Below the pieces are notes generated by a model that did not search any database, was not told the DNA's origin, and was given only the letters and a program-made list of their open reading frames with translations. Below are positions 29,487 to 39,869 of a stretch of DNA of 64,000 bases, piece by piece; the stretch's first letter is position 1, and each line of letters begins with the position of its first letter. The stretch covers positions 1,353,001 to 1,417,000 of the forward strand of contig NZ_CP030038.1 in NCBI RefSeq assembly GCF_015291725.1, in the 5' to 3' direction. Source of the DNA: Bradyrhizobium sp. CCBAU 51765. GTDB lineage: Bacteria; Pseudomonadota; Alphaproteobacteria; Rhizobiales; Xanthobacteraceae. The position numbers and the translations under genes were made by a program.

Positions 29487-30185
29487 ATGTCACTCAAACT
29501 CTATGAACTCGTCGGCACCGACGCTTCGCGCCCCTTCAGCCCGTATTGCTGGCGCACGCGGATGGCGCTGGCGCACAAGGGGCTGGCGGCGGAATCGCTG
29601 CCCTGGCGCTTCACCGAGAAGAGCACGCTTGCGCCGCACGGCTCGGAGAAGGTGCCGGTGCTGTTGCACGACGACAAGGCGGTGGTCGATTCCTGGACCA
29701 TCGCGAATTATCTGGAAGACAATTTTCCGGATCGTCCGTCGTTGTTCGGCGGCGAGGGCGGCCGCGCCATGGCGCGCATGATCAACGCATGGGGCGACAT
29801 CGCCATCGTCGGCGGCATCTTTCCGCTTGTAGTCGCCGACATCCCCAACAACCTCGCCGAGGTCGACGCCGCCTATTTCCGCAAGTCGCGTGAGGCGCGC
29901 TTCGGCGGCAAGAGCCTGGAAGAGGTGATGGCGAGCCGCGACACCGGCGTGGTCGCGTTCCGCAAGTCGCTGGAGGTGATGCGGCAGGCCTTGAAGAAAC
30001 AGCCCTATCTCGGCGGCAACGCGCCGAACTACGCCGACTACATCGTGTTCGGCGGATTTCAATGGGCGCGCGTGGTCAGCCCGTTCAAGCTGCTGGAGGC
30101 GGATGATCCGGTCTATGCCTGGCGGGAAAAGCTGCTGGACGCGTTCGACGGCATGGCGCGGAAGTCGCCGGGATTTGCGGTGTAG
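29487..30185 (+). CDS. Glutathione S-transferase family protein
   Basis: 232 residues: a thioredoxin-like N-terminal domain (LYELVGTDASRPFSPYCWRT RMALAHKG) with Ser near the glutathione thiol site, cis-Pro region EKVPVLLHDD and the DSWTIANYL segment, then an all-helical C-terminal domain (about 95–225) with PNYADYIVFGGFQWA. Two more GST-fold genes occur in the window (37183 and 60583). The substrate is unknown. Confidence 0.85.
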   Translation: MSLKLYELVGTDASRPFSPYCWRTRMALAHKGLAAESLPWRFTEKSTLAPHGSEKVPVLLHDDKAVVDSWTIANYLEDNFPDRPSLFGGEGGRAMARMINAWGDIAIVGGIFPLVVADIPNNLAEVDAAYFRKSREARFGGKSLEEVMASRDTGVVAFRKSLEVMRQALKKQPYLGGNAPNYADYIVFGGFQWARVVSPFKLLEADDPVYAWREKLLDAFDGMARKSPGFAV

Positions 30186-30188
30186 CTT

Positions 30189-30282
30189 CGTGGGGTGGGC
30201 AAAGGCGCAAAGCGCCGTGCCCACCATCTCGCTCGATCGCCAAAAAATGCGTGGGCACGCTTCGCTTTGCCCACCCTACGAC
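30189..30282. repeat. Palindromic repeat, GGGTGGGCAAAG family
   Basis: CGTGGGGTGGGCAAAGGCGC and CGCTTTGCCCACCCTACG arms with an inner GTGCCCACCAT / ATGCGTGGGCAC pair, right after the GST gene. Confidence 0.75.
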
Positions 30283-30473
30283 ACGGCCTCCGCCGCCGCT
30301 TTCCTCAAGCACTCCCGGCACAAGCAATCCTCACCCGCGAGCGGCATCGGCAGTTTTGCCGTCTCCTCCGCGCACCAGCAGCTTCCCGAGAGGTCGCAGC
30401 CGAACTCGGTGCCGCAGCGGGAGCAGGCGAGGCGGCGCGGTTCCTGCAACGCGGATTCTTTCGGATTTGTCAT
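30276..30473 (-). CDS. Cysteine-rich CWC-family protein
   Basis: 65 residues with the CWC pattern: CSRCGTEFGCDL, then GSCWCAEETAKLP and CLCRECLRKAAAE. This fits the Cys-rich CWC family, small proteins thought to bind metal but without a defined function. No signal peptide. It is read toward the GST and its 3' end touches the palindrome at 30282. It is divergent from the DUF1800/DUF1501 operon. Confidence 0.75.
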   Translation of the reverse strand: MTNPKESALQEPRRLACSRCGTEFGCDLSGSCWCAEETAKLPMPLAGEDCLCRECLRKAAAEAVS

Positions 30474-30586
30474 GATCTACGCCGAAGCTTCGCCGTCATT
30501 TTCATGTCGGGTTCATCTGTCGCTGCGGTATATTACGCGCCGCGAACGTAGCAGGAAAGCGGCTCCAACGCGCGAAGGACAGATCG

Positions 30587-32143
30587 ATGGCCCGCGACAC
30601 GCAAGCTGCCCTCGTCGCGCTCAACCGCTTTGGCTTCGGCGCCCGCGGCGGCGCGTCGGGCGATCTCATCAACGCAGCATCCGACCCGCGCGGCTTCGTG
30701 AAGGCCGAGCTTGCGCGTCCCAACGGCGTGCTGCTGGAAGCGCCGGGACTGCAATCGACGCCGCAACTCGGGCAGGCCGTCTTTGCCTATCAGGACCAGG
30801 TCAAGCAGGCGCGCGAGGCGGCGAAGGCCGCCACGCCCGCTGAGACGCCGCCGGCCGCGCCGACCGAACGGAACGCCGGGCTCCGCCGCAATCCCTCGCT
30901 GAACGCGGCGGCGACGGAGATCGCCGGCCAGATGGCGGATGCGAAGCCTGTGGACAATGCGGCAAAGCCGGACGCCATGCAGCCCGACGCCGCGGCACCG
31001 CCGGCCGCAAAGCCCGCGCCGCAGCCGCTCAACGTGATCCAGAAGACGTTTCGCGCCGAGGCACTGGCGCGGCTGCAGCGCGCGACGCTGGCCGAGTGCG
31101 GCTTCACCGAGCGCCTCGTCGCGTTCTGGTCCAACCATTTCTGCATCTCCGCCAGCAAGGGCGAGCTGACACGAATCTGGGCGGGCGCGTTCGAGCGCGA
31201 GGCGATCAGGCCGCACGTGCTCGGGCGCTTCGCCGACATGCTGAGGGCGGTCGAGCAGCATCCCGCGATGCTGTTCTTCCTGGATAACCAGCAATCGCTC
31301 GGCCCGGATTCGCGCGCCGGGCAGAATCGCAAGCGCGGGCTGAACGAGAATCTCGCGCGCGAGATCATGGAGCTGCATACGCTCGGCGTCGGCGGCGGCT
31401 ACACGCAAGGCGACGTCACATCGCTCGCGCGCATCATCACCGGCTGGACCTTCGCCGGCCGGCAGGGGCAGCTAGGGTCGCCCGGCTCCTTCGTCTTCAA
31501 CGTCAATGCGCATCAGCCCGGGCCGCAAGTCCTGCTCGGCAGGAGCTACGAGGCCACCGGGCTCGCACAGGGCGAAGCCGCGCTCGCCGACCTCGCGCGC
31601 CATCCGTCGACCGCGAATTTCATCGCCGCCAAATTCGTCCGCCACTTCGTCGCCGATGATCCGCCGCCGGCGCTCGTCGGGCGCCTGCGCGATGTCTTCG
31701 TCAAGTCCGACGGCGATCTCAAGGCGCTTGCCATGACGCTGGTCGATTCCGATGAGGCGTGGAGGGCGCCCCTGACCAAGATGCGCAGCCCTTACGATTT
31801 CCTGGTCGCGAGCGGCCGGCTGCTCGCGCAGGTGCCGGAGGACCCGAGCCGCTATCTCAACGGCCTCAACCTGCTCGGTCAGCCGCTATGGTCACCGCCC
31901 GGCCCCAACGGCTTTCCCGACACCAATGCCGCCTGGGCCGCGCCCGAAGGCATCAAGCTCAGGCTGGACATTGCGGCGCAGATCGGCGCGCGGCTCGGCA
32001 ACAACATCGATCCGCTTGACTTGCTCGAATTTGCCGCTGCAGACGCGGCCTCGATCGAAACGCGCAAAACCATCGAGCGCGCGGAGTCGCGGCAGCAGGC
32101 GCTGGCGCTGCTGTTGATGTCGCCGGAAATGCAGAGGAGATGA
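30587..32143 (+). CDS. DUF1800-domain protein
   Basis: 518 residues with the DUF1800 signatures: RFGFGARGG near the start, FWSNHFCISASKGELTR, NENLAREIMELHTLGVGGGY and ARIITGWTFAG. About 60 residues after residue 75 are a low-complexity Ala/Pro insert. These proteins are usually encoded with a DUF1501 protein, as here (overlap of 4 bases, ATGA). Function unknown; the pair is often found with exported or surface systems. No signal peptide is obvious on this member, unlike its partner. Confidence 0.88.
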   Translation: MARDTQAALVALNRFGFGARGGASGDLINAASDPRGFVKAELARPNGVLLEAPGLQSTPQLGQAVFAYQDQVKQAREAAKAATPAETPPAAPTERNAGLRRNPSLNAAATEIAGQMADAKPVDNAAKPDAMQPDAAAPPAAKPAPQPLNVIQKTFRAEALARLQRATLAECGFTERLVAFWSNHFCISASKGELTRIWAGAFEREAIRPHVLGRFADMLRAVEQHPAMLFFLDNQQSLGPDSRAGQNRKRGLNENLAREIMELHTLGVGGGYTQGDVTSLARIITGWTFAGRQGQLGSPGSFVFNVNAHQPGPQVLLGRSYEATGLAQGEAALADLARHPSTANFIAAKFVRHFVADDPPPALVGRLRDVFVKSDGDLKALAMTLVDSDEAWRAPLTKMRSPYDFLVASGRLLAQVPEDPSRYLNGLNLLGQPLWSPPGPNGFPDTNAAWAAPEGIKLRLDIAAQIGARLGNNIDPLDLLEFAAADAASIETRKTIERAESRQQALALLLMSPEMQRR

Positions 32144-33363
32144 AGATGATCGACTGCGTCGAAAACCGGCTCCTCACCTCGCGCCGCGGCCTGCTGCTCG
32201 GCGGCGCTTCCTTCGCGGCCTGGGCCTACCTGCCGAAATTCGCCCGCGCCGCCGATGGGCGCGATCCACGATTGATCGTGGTGATCCTGCGCGGCGCGCT
32301 CGACGGTCTCTCGACCGTCGGGCCGATCGGCGACCCCGACTATGCCGGCCTGCACGGCTCGATCGCGCTCACCGCCGATGGTGCGCATCCCGCGATCATG
32401 CTCGATTCCTTCTTCGCGCTGCATCCGGCAATGCCGGAATTTGCGCGCATGTATCGCGACAGGCATGCGGCGGTGATCCATGCGGTGGCGACGCCCTATC
32501 GCGACCGCTCGCATTTCGACGGCCAGGACGTGCTCGAAAGCGGCTTTGCCGGCCCGGGCCGCGTGCAGTCCGGCTGGCTCAACCGCGCGCTGGAAGCGCT
32601 GCCGCGCGGCGAACGCGTGTCGAGCGGTCTCGCCGTCGGGCCGACCACACCGCTGGTGCTGCGTGGCAACGCGCCCACCGTCGGCTGGGCGCCGGTGGCG
32701 CTGCCGCAGGCCGATGACGACACCGCGATGCGCCTCACGGAGCTCTACCGTCACCGCGATCCCGCACTGGCCTCGGCGTTGTCGCAAGGCCTCCAGCTCG
32801 ACAAGGTCGCAGCCGGCGCAGATATGAAGGCGAAGGGCGGCAACGCCGTCGCGCAGATGCGGCAGGTCGCGCGCGGCGCGGCGAAGCTGATGGCGGCCGA
32901 TGACGGCCCGCGCATCGCCGCGCTCGCCTTCGACGGCTGGGACACGCATGCCAATGAAGGCGGCCCTGTGGGGCGTCTCGCCTTCCTGCTCGGCGGCCTC
33001 GACGGCGCGCTCGCCGAGTTCGAAAGCGGCCTGGGGGATCGATGGCGCGAGACTGTCGTCGTCGTCGCCACCGAGTTCGGCCGCACCGCGCGCATCAACG
33101 GCACCGACGGCACCGATCACGGCACGGGAACGATCGCGCTGCTCGCCGGCGGCGCGGTGAAGGGCGGCCGCGTCATCGCCGACTGGCCTGGCCTCAAGCT
33201 CGCCGACCTCCATGAGGCCCGCGACCTCAAGCCGACGACGGATCTGCGCTCCGTGATCAAGGGCGTGCTGCAGGACCGGTTCGGCCTGTCCGACCGCGTG
33301 CTGGCGGAGACGGTGTTTCCGGATAGCGCGAGCGCAAGGCCGATGAAGGGGTTGGTGGCTTAG
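32140..33363 (+). CDS. DUF1501-domain protein with Tat signal
   Basis: 407 residues. A twin-arginine signal (TSRRGLLLGGASFAAWAYLP) at residues 11–30 indicates Tat export, usually of a folded or cofactor-loaded protein. The domain resembles the alkaline phosphatase/sulfatase-like fold (RLIVVILRGALDGLSTV, VVATEFGRTARINGTDGTDHGTGT), with a histidine-rich GTDHGTG motif near the C-terminus. It overlaps the DUF1800 gene, so the two are coexpressed. Substrate unknown. The start MKMIDCVENRLL is at 32140. Confidence 0.88.
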   Translation: MKMIDCVENRLLTSRRGLLLGGASFAAWAYLPKFARAADGRDPRLIVVILRGALDGLSTVGPIGDPDYAGLHGSIALTADGAHPAIMLDSFFALHPAMPEFARMYRDRHAAVIHAVATPYRDRSHFDGQDVLESGFAGPGRVQSGWLNRALEALPRGERVSSGLAVGPTTPLVLRGNAPTVGWAPVALPQADDDTAMRLTELYRHRDPALASALSQGLQLDKVAAGADMKAKGGNAVAQMRQVARGAAKLMAADDGPRIAALAFDGWDTHANEGGPVGRLAFLLGGLDGALAEFESGLGDRWRETVVVVATEFGRTARINGTDGTDHGTGTIALLAGGAVKGGRVIADWPGLKLADLHEARDLKPTTDLRSVIKGVLQDRFGLSDRVLAETVFPDSASARPMKGLVA

Positions 33364-33366
33364 GCC

Positions 33367-33471
33367 GTCATTCCGGGGCGCGCGGAAGCGCGAGCCCGGA
33401 ATCCGTTCATCGACTTGTTCCGTGGCGAAATGGATCCCGGGCCTGCGCCTTGCGGCGCATCCCGGAATGAC
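33367..33471. repeat. Palindromic repeat, family B
   Basis: GTCATTCCGGGGCGCGCGGA and GCGGCGCATCCCGGAATGAC arms, with inner GAGCCCGGAATCC / GGATCCCGGGCC, between the DUF1501 gene and the monooxygenase gene. Confidence 0.8.
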
Positions 33472-33506
33472 GACATGATGGGCCGGGCATCAGGAGAGAC
33501 CACCCA

Positions 33507-33830
33507 ATGTACATTGCCATGAACCGCTTCCGCGTCGCCAAGGGCTCCGAGGCTGCCTTCGAGCAGGTCTGGCTTTCGCGCGACACCCATCTCGACAAGG
33601 TGCCGGGCTTCGTCGAATTCCATCTGCTGAGGGGCCCCGAGCTCGAGGACCACACGCTCTACGCCTCCCACACCGTGTGGGCGAACCACGCCGCGTTCGA
33701 GGCCTGGACCAAGTCGGAGGCGTTTCGCGCGGCGCATCACAAGGCGGGCGACAACAAGCCGCTTTATCTCGGCCATCCCCAGTTCGAGGGCTTCGAGGTG
33801 GTGCAGACGGTCGGGCGCGGCGCGAAGTAG
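33507..33830 (+). CDS. IsdG-type heme-degrading monooxygenase (HmuQ/HmuD-like)
   Basis: 107 residues, a ferredoxin-like dimeric alpha+beta barrel (ABM fold). The IsdG catalytic triad is preserved: N6 in IAMNRFRV, W67 in AAFEAWTKSEAF and H77 in FRAAHHKAG; staphylococcal IsdG uses N7, W67, H77. Bradyrhizobium japonicum encodes two such enzymes, HmuQ and HmuD, that release iron from heme, so the same role is likely. No hmu uptake genes or obvious iron box are seen here. It converges with the aldo/keto reductase gene. Confidence 0.88.
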   Translation: MYIAMNRFRVAKGSEAAFEQVWLSRDTHLDKVPGFVEFHLLRGPELEDHTLYASHTVWANHAAFEAWTKSEAFRAAHHKAGDNKPLYLGHPQFEGFEVVQTVGRGAK

Positions 33831-33843
33831 CGCGCCGCAGAGC

Positions 33844-34785
33844 TCAGCCCAGGGTGATCTTGTCGATCTCCGCCATCTCATCCGCGCTGAGCTTCCAGGC
33901 GATCGCCTTCACGTTCTCCTCGATCTGCTCGACGCGCGTGGCGCCTGCGATCACGCTCGACACCTGCGGGCGCGCGGCGAGCCAGGAGAAGGCGAGTTCC
34001 AGCATCGAGCGGCCGTGCGCCTTGGCGAAGGCCTGGAGCTTCTCGACCATGTCCTCGTTGCGCGGCGTGACGTAACGGTCGCGCAGCGCCGGCGCCTTGG
34101 CAAAGCGCGTGTCGGCCGGCGCCGCCGCGCCGCGCTGGTACTTGCCCGTCAGCAGGCCGCTCGCGAGCGGGAAGAACGGCAGCAGGCCGAGCCTGTACTC
34201 TTGCGCCGCCGGCAGCAGGTCCTTCTCGATGTCTCGCACCAGCAGTGAGTATTCGTCCTGGCACGAGATGAAGCGGCTGACATTCATCGCGCGCGCGGCG
34301 AATTCGGCTTCCGCGATCCGCCAGGCCGGGAAGTTGGAGTTGCCGATGTAGCGCACCTTGCCTTGCCGGACGAGGTCGTCGAGCGCACGCAAGGTCTCCT
34401 CCATCGGCGTCAGCGGGTCGTAGTCGTGCTGCTGGTAGAGGTCGATGTAATCAGTCTTGAGTCGCCTGAGGCTGGCCTCGACCGCATCCATGATGTAGCG
34501 GCGCGAGGCGCCCTGCCTGGTGCCGTCGGTCGCCATCGGCTTGGCATATTTGGTGGCGAGCACGATGTCCTTGCGGCGATCGCCGAGCACGGTGCCGAGC
34601 ACCGTCTCCGAGCCGCCCATCCCGGCATAGATGTCGGCGGTGTCGAACAGCGTGATGCCGAGATCGAGCGCGCGATGGATCACCTTGCGCGATGTCTCCA
34701 GATCCGTGCGCTGGCCGAAATTGTTGCAGCCGAGCCCGACCGCAGACACGCGAAGGCCGGAGGCGCCGAGATTGCGAATTTCCAT
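33844..34785 (-). CDS. Aldo/keto reductase
   Basis: 313 residues, a TIM-barrel NADPH-dependent oxidoreductase. The catalytic tetrad is complete: D48 and Y53 in LFDTADIYAGMG, K79 in LATKYAKP and H120 in LYQQHDYDP. The cofactor end has SSVIAGATRVEQIEENV. Reduces aldehydes or ketones; the physiological substrate cannot be read from the sequence. A GNAT gene lies upstream on the same strand, with a strong terminator between, so they are separate transcripts. Confidence 0.93.
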   Translation of the reverse strand: MEIRNLGASGLRVSAVGLGCNNFGQRTDLETSRKVIHRALDLGITLFDTADIYAGMGGSETVLGTVLGDRRKDIVLATKYAKPMATDGTRQGASRRYIMDAVEASLRRLKTDYIDLYQQHDYDPLTPMEETLRALDDLVRQGKVRYIGNSNFPAWRIAEAEFAARAMNVSRFISCQDEYSLLVRDIEKDLLPAAQEYRLGLLPFFPLASGLLTGKYQRGAAAPADTRFAKAPALRDRYVTPRNEDMVEKLQAFAKAHGRSMLELAFSWLAARPQVSSVIAGATRVEQIEENVKAIAWKLSADEMAEIDKITLG

Positions 34786-34882
34786 GGGAGATCCTGTCAG
34801 ATGAGCAGCGGCACATTGTGACCACCGTGCGCCGCATCAGCAAGCTGATGCCCGCGCTGCTGCCATGCAGACAATCCCGGAC

Positions 34883-34930
34883 AAAAAAATGCGGCCCCTG
34901 TCAGACGCGGCGACTGACGGGGGCCGCTTT
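34883..34930 (-). terminator. Strong rho-independent terminator (minus strand)
   Basis: A 14-base stem GCGGCCCCTGTCAG (34891) pairing with CTGACGGGGGCCGC, loop of about 8 bases, followed on the minus strand by a run of T (seven A on the plus strand at 34883–34889). It ends the GNAT transcript and insulates the aldo/keto reductase gene. Confidence 0.9.
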
Positions 34931-35042
34931 GGGGCGCTTGATCGGTGACGGGGGGCCTGACCAGACGCAGGCGCAGCGTAGTCTTGCTGTGTTACGCCCG
35001 GGTGACAGGCGGAGTTATCCACAAGGCTTCAGGGCGCAGGAC

Positions 35043-35498
35043 TCAGAAGATCTTGCGATAGACGATGAAGCCGGACCGCTCCGCGACCTTGTCGTACAGG
35101 CGCTGCGCCGTCAGATTGGTCTCGTGCGTCTGCCAGTACACGCGCGTCGATCCCGCGAGCTTTGCCCGCTCATAGACGCCATGGATCAGCGCCGAGGCGA
35201 CGCCCTTGCCGCGCGCGGATTCGAGCGTGAACAGGTCCTGCAAATAGCAGGACGGCTCGATCGCGGTGGTGCTGCGATGAAACAGATAATGCGTCAGCCC
35301 GAGCAGGCGGCCGTCGTCCTCGGCCACCAGCGCATGCATCGGCTCATAGGCATCGAAGAAGCGCTGCCACGTCATCTTCGTAATCTCGGGCGACAGGGCG
35401 GTCGGGCCCGAGCGGCCGTAGAAGGCGTTGTAGCCGTCCCACAGCGGCAGCCATTGATCGTAATCCTGCCTGGTCAGGGCGCGAATGGTGAGGGACAT
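35043..35498 (-). CDS. GNAT-family N-acetyltransferase
   Basis: 151 residues with the GNAT fold: motif A LQDLFTLESARGKGVASALI has the R-G-K-G acetyl-CoA pyrophosphate loop. The N-terminal strand SLTIRALTRQDYDQWLPLWD is typical. Acetylates an amine on an unknown small molecule, peptide or protein. The start at 35498 uses MSLTIRALTRQ. A strong terminator lies 110 bases beyond its stop. Confidence 0.88.
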   Translation of the reverse strand: MSLTIRALTRQDYDQWLPLWDGYNAFYGRSGPTALSPEITKMTWQRFFDAYEPMHALVAEDDGRLLGLTHYLFHRSTTAIEPSCYLQDLFTLESARGKGVASALIHGVYERAKLAGSTRVYWQTHETNLTAQRLYDKVAERSGFIVYRKIF

Positions 35499-35678
35499 GA
35501 GAGAATTCCAGGATCGATGAAGCGTCCTTCATACGTGATGAAGGGTGCGCCGATCAATTGCGCCATCACTTGGACGGTTGGGCATTGGGTGAATCGATGC
35601 AGGCTCAGAATCGGATCACCTCTCCCCGTCGAGGAGAGATGATCCCCGGGCGCCGTCAGAGCTTGATTTCAACATGCT

Positions 35679-36491
35679 CTACTCCGCGACGCGCAGGTAG
35701 CGGGTCAGCTTGCGGTTTGCGGGGTCGCGCAGCGAGCGGTAGTAGTCGGCGCGTGATGGCTCGTCAGTGTGGCGCACGAGGTCGGTCACCGGGGTGTAGC
35801 TCAGCATGCGTCCACCGTCGGGCAGCGCGGTGCAGACGAAGCGCAGCACCTCGCCGTTGCTCAATTTGATGTTGATCGGCGTGGCATCGCCGCCCCGCAC
35901 CATCTCCATGCGTCGTGCGATGAAGGTGCCGAGCTCGTCCTCCGGCAGCTCGAACGCGCCGGTGTCGCGGCCGTGATACATCAGCGCGATGAAGGGTGGC
36001 TTGCTTTCGGCGATCTCGTCCGGCACCGCAAAATAATCGCGGAACGCGCGGTTGATGAACTCGGCCCGGGTCTCGGCATCGAGCAGCACGATGCCGATAT
36101 CGACCTGGTCGAGCGCGGCCGACAGCCGCGCGGCCGTGGCGTGGCTCCGGCGCTCGGCCGCGACCGTGCCGAGCAGCCGCTCGCGCATCAGGCCGGTGAT
36201 GCCGGCGGTGCCGACAGCCGTGACGGCCAGGAGACCGAGCCGGACCAGATCGGCGGCGCCATAGCCGGAAACGCCGTGGCGGTTGAGGAAGAACAGCGCC
36301 GCGCCGATCACTGCGACAACGGCCGTCGTCATGGCGGAGGCGAGCCCCGCGAGCGCGCCGGCGAGAGCCACGATGCAGACCAACAGCGGCGCGGGCGAGG
36401 GGGTGGAAAAAAGGCGATCGAACAGCATTGCCAGCAGCAGGGCCGCTGCCGTCAGCGCCGGACCGGAGATCGCGCGCCATCCGAACCGCAT
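35679..36491 (-). CDS. Membrane-anchored PAS-domain protein
   Basis: 270 residues: three to four N-terminal hydrophobic segments (about residues 5–100, e.g. PAPLLVCIVALAGALAGLAS) resembling the DUF4118/KdpD-like anchor, a short linker, then a PAS domain (about 125–245; RLSAALDQVDIGIVLLDAET RAEFINRAFRDYF, ending in FVCTALPDGGRMLSYTPVTD). No kinase, GGDEF, EAL or helix-turn-helix output follows, so it is an input-only sensor or must pass signals by protein contact. The start at 36491 is chosen over 36605 because the latter adds a non-hydrophobic leader. Confidence 0.8.
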   Translation of the reverse strand: MRFGWRAISGPALTAAALLLAMLFDRLFSTPSPAPLLVCIVALAGALAGLASAMTTAVVAVIGAALFFLNRHGVSGYGAADLVRLGLLAVTAVGTAGITGLMRERLLGTVAAERRSHATAARLSAALDQVDIGIVLLDAETRAEFINRAFRDYFAVPDEIAESKPPFIALMYHGRDTGAFELPEDELGTFIARRMEMVRGGDATPINIKLSNGEVLRFVCTALPDGGRMLSYTPVTDLVRHTDEPSRADYYRSLRDPANRKLTRYLRVAE

Positions 36492-36619
36492 GGACCAGTC
36501 TCGCTCCTCACGAACGAGGTCAGGCCGCAACACTGACTGATTGTTGCGTGACTGCGATGCGGTTTCGTGCGGCGTGCTTAAGGCGCGCTTGCGTGCACCC
36601 CTCAAGCTTTCCGATGATT

Positions 36620-36778
36620 TTAGACCATGTGCGCGTGCTTGACGCGCTGTTGCAGTGCGGGCGCATTCAGCGTCGACGTCCCGACGCCCTTGCGCGTGCC
36701 GACGATGATCAACAGCGACGCCGCGACCAGGATGGCCGCGGTCAGGGTGATTGCAACGACTACCACAGGTGATTTCAT
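36620..36778 (-). CDS. Small single-pass membrane protein (52 residues)
   Basis: From the ATG at 36778: MKSPVVVVAITLTAAILVAA is one long hydrophobic helix (about 4–27), followed by a basic/polar tail (GTRKGVGTSTLNAPALQQRV KHAHMV). The sequence is genuinely open and has helix-then-charge order. It lies immediately upstream of another small membrane gene (36852–37028) on the same strand. Function unknown. Confidence 0.55.
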   Translation of the reverse strand: MKSPVVVVAITLTAAILVAASLLIIVGTRKGVGTSTLNAPALQQRVKHAHMV

Positions 36779-36851
36779 CGACGTCCTGTCGCGATGCCGG
36801 TCGGCGCGGGCCGCACGGTGCCCTGAAGGTAGGTCCAGGATGAAACGGGAA

Positions 36852-37028
36852 TCAGACCGGCAGGCCCATCGCCATGGTCGCCTTGGTCGATAGCACCGTC
36901 AGGGTGACGATCAGGCACAGCGAGAGCGCGGCGACGGCTAGCGAGGCCGCGACCGCATGGGTGAGCCGGGAAGACGCGACGGTAGCGGATGGGCTCTGAA
37001 AGCCTGCCGTGCCGGACGCCCGCATCAT
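36852..37028 (-). CDS. Small single-pass membrane protein (58 residues)
   Basis: From tandem ATG codons at 37028/37025: MMRASGTAGFQSPSATVASS, then a hydrophobic helix (THAVAASLAVAALSLCLIVT LTVL), then a short TKATMAMGLPV end. Together with the 52-residue gene 74 bases downstream it forms a pair of orphan single-pass proteins next to the PAS membrane protein gene. No homology-based function can be given. Confidence 0.55.
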   Translation of the reverse strand: MMRASGTAGFQSPSATVASSRLTHAVAASLAVAALSLCLIVTLTVLSTKATMAMGLPV

Positions 37029-37182
37029 GGTCTAAATCCTTCAACACGCGAGCGAATCACCCGCGACTTCCTGGAATTTCCCAGTTTCAACCGGCAATAT
37101 TGCGGCGGCTATCGCGCCAAAAATGGCGAGATTGCGGCAAAGGGGGCCCTTATGCCCGCTATTCGCCCGGGCGCGGCGCCCG

Positions 37183-37833
37183 TCAGGCGCCCGCCGCGAT
37201 GCTGGCGGGGTCGTCGATGTCCGCCGGGCGCCAGTCCATGGTCACGAAACCGGGTGCGGCTTCGACGCGCTCGAGCCAGTCCCGGATCGCCGGGAAGGTG
37301 GAAAGATCGAAGTCGCAGCGGTCGGCGAGGTGGGTGTAGCCGTACAGCGCGATGTCGGCGACCGTGAGCTGGCGCGCAGCGAAGTAGGCGTTGGTCTTGA
37401 GATGGTTCTCCATCACCTGGAGCGCGCCATAGCCGCGCTCCATCCAGTCCTCCAGCGAATGGGTCTGGAGATCGCGGCCGCCCTTGACCAGCGACAGCCA
37501 GAAATAGGCGGCGCCGATGTTCGGCTCGAGCGCGTGCTGCTCGAAGAACATCCATTGCAGCGCTTCGGCGCGATCGATGCGGTTTTCCGGCGCGAGCGGC
37601 GTGCCGACGGCGACGTACCAGAGGATGGCATTGGACTCGGCGAGATAGCGGCCCTCGCCGACCTCGAGCAGCGGCACCTGTCCCGACGGGTTCTTGCTGA
37701 GAAAGTCCGGCGTGCGGCTCTCGCCGCGCAGGATGTCCACCTCCACCGCTTCATAAGGCAGGTTGAGCAGCGCCAGCGCAAGGCGGACCTTGTAGCTGTT
37801 GCCCGAGCGTTGCATCGAATAGAGCTTGTACAT
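37183..37833 (-). CDS. Glutathione S-transferase family protein
   Basis: 216 residues: N-terminal thioredoxin domain with KLYSMQRSGNSYKVRLALAL (Ser at the glutathione site), cis-Pro region SGQVPLLEVGEGRYLAESNA ILWYV, and a helical C-terminal domain (about 90–205) with LTVADIALYGYTHLADR. The start is at 37833 (MYKLYSMQRS); a longer frame to 37965 lacks a good site. It resembles the GSTs at 29487 and 60583, with an identical SGNSYKV / SGNCLKV type start to the last. Confidence 0.85.
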   Translation of the reverse strand: MYKLYSMQRSGNSYKVRLALALLNLPYEAVEVDILRGESRTPDFLSKNPSGQVPLLEVGEGRYLAESNAILWYVAVGTPLAPENRIDRAEALQWMFFEQHALEPNIGAAYFWLSLVKGGRDLQTHSLEDWMERGYGALQVMENHLKTNAYFAARQLTVADIALYGYTHLADRCDFDLSTFPAIRDWLERVEAAPGFVTMDWRPADIDDPASIAAGA

Positions 37834-39686
<1,853 letters not shown>

Positions 39687-39716
39687 GGCTCTGCCGCGAC
39701 AGCAGCGACAAGGCAT

Positions 39717-39746
39717 CGAAAAGGCCCGCCTCTGGCGGGCCTTTTT
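39717..39746 (+). terminator. Rho-independent terminator after aatA
   Basis: AAAAGGCCCGCC, loop TCT, GGCGGGCCTTTT with a T run, 12-base stem, 30 bases after the aminotransferase stop. Confidence 0.95.
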
Positions 39747-39869
39747 AATTGTTTGCACGCTTATCCTCGTGCGCGATCTGGCACCACCACGGCTGTTGTG
39801 GCATAGACCATCACGCAACACGGGTGGGGCGCTCTCGCTGCTCGCATCACATCATCGCCGGAGACATTC

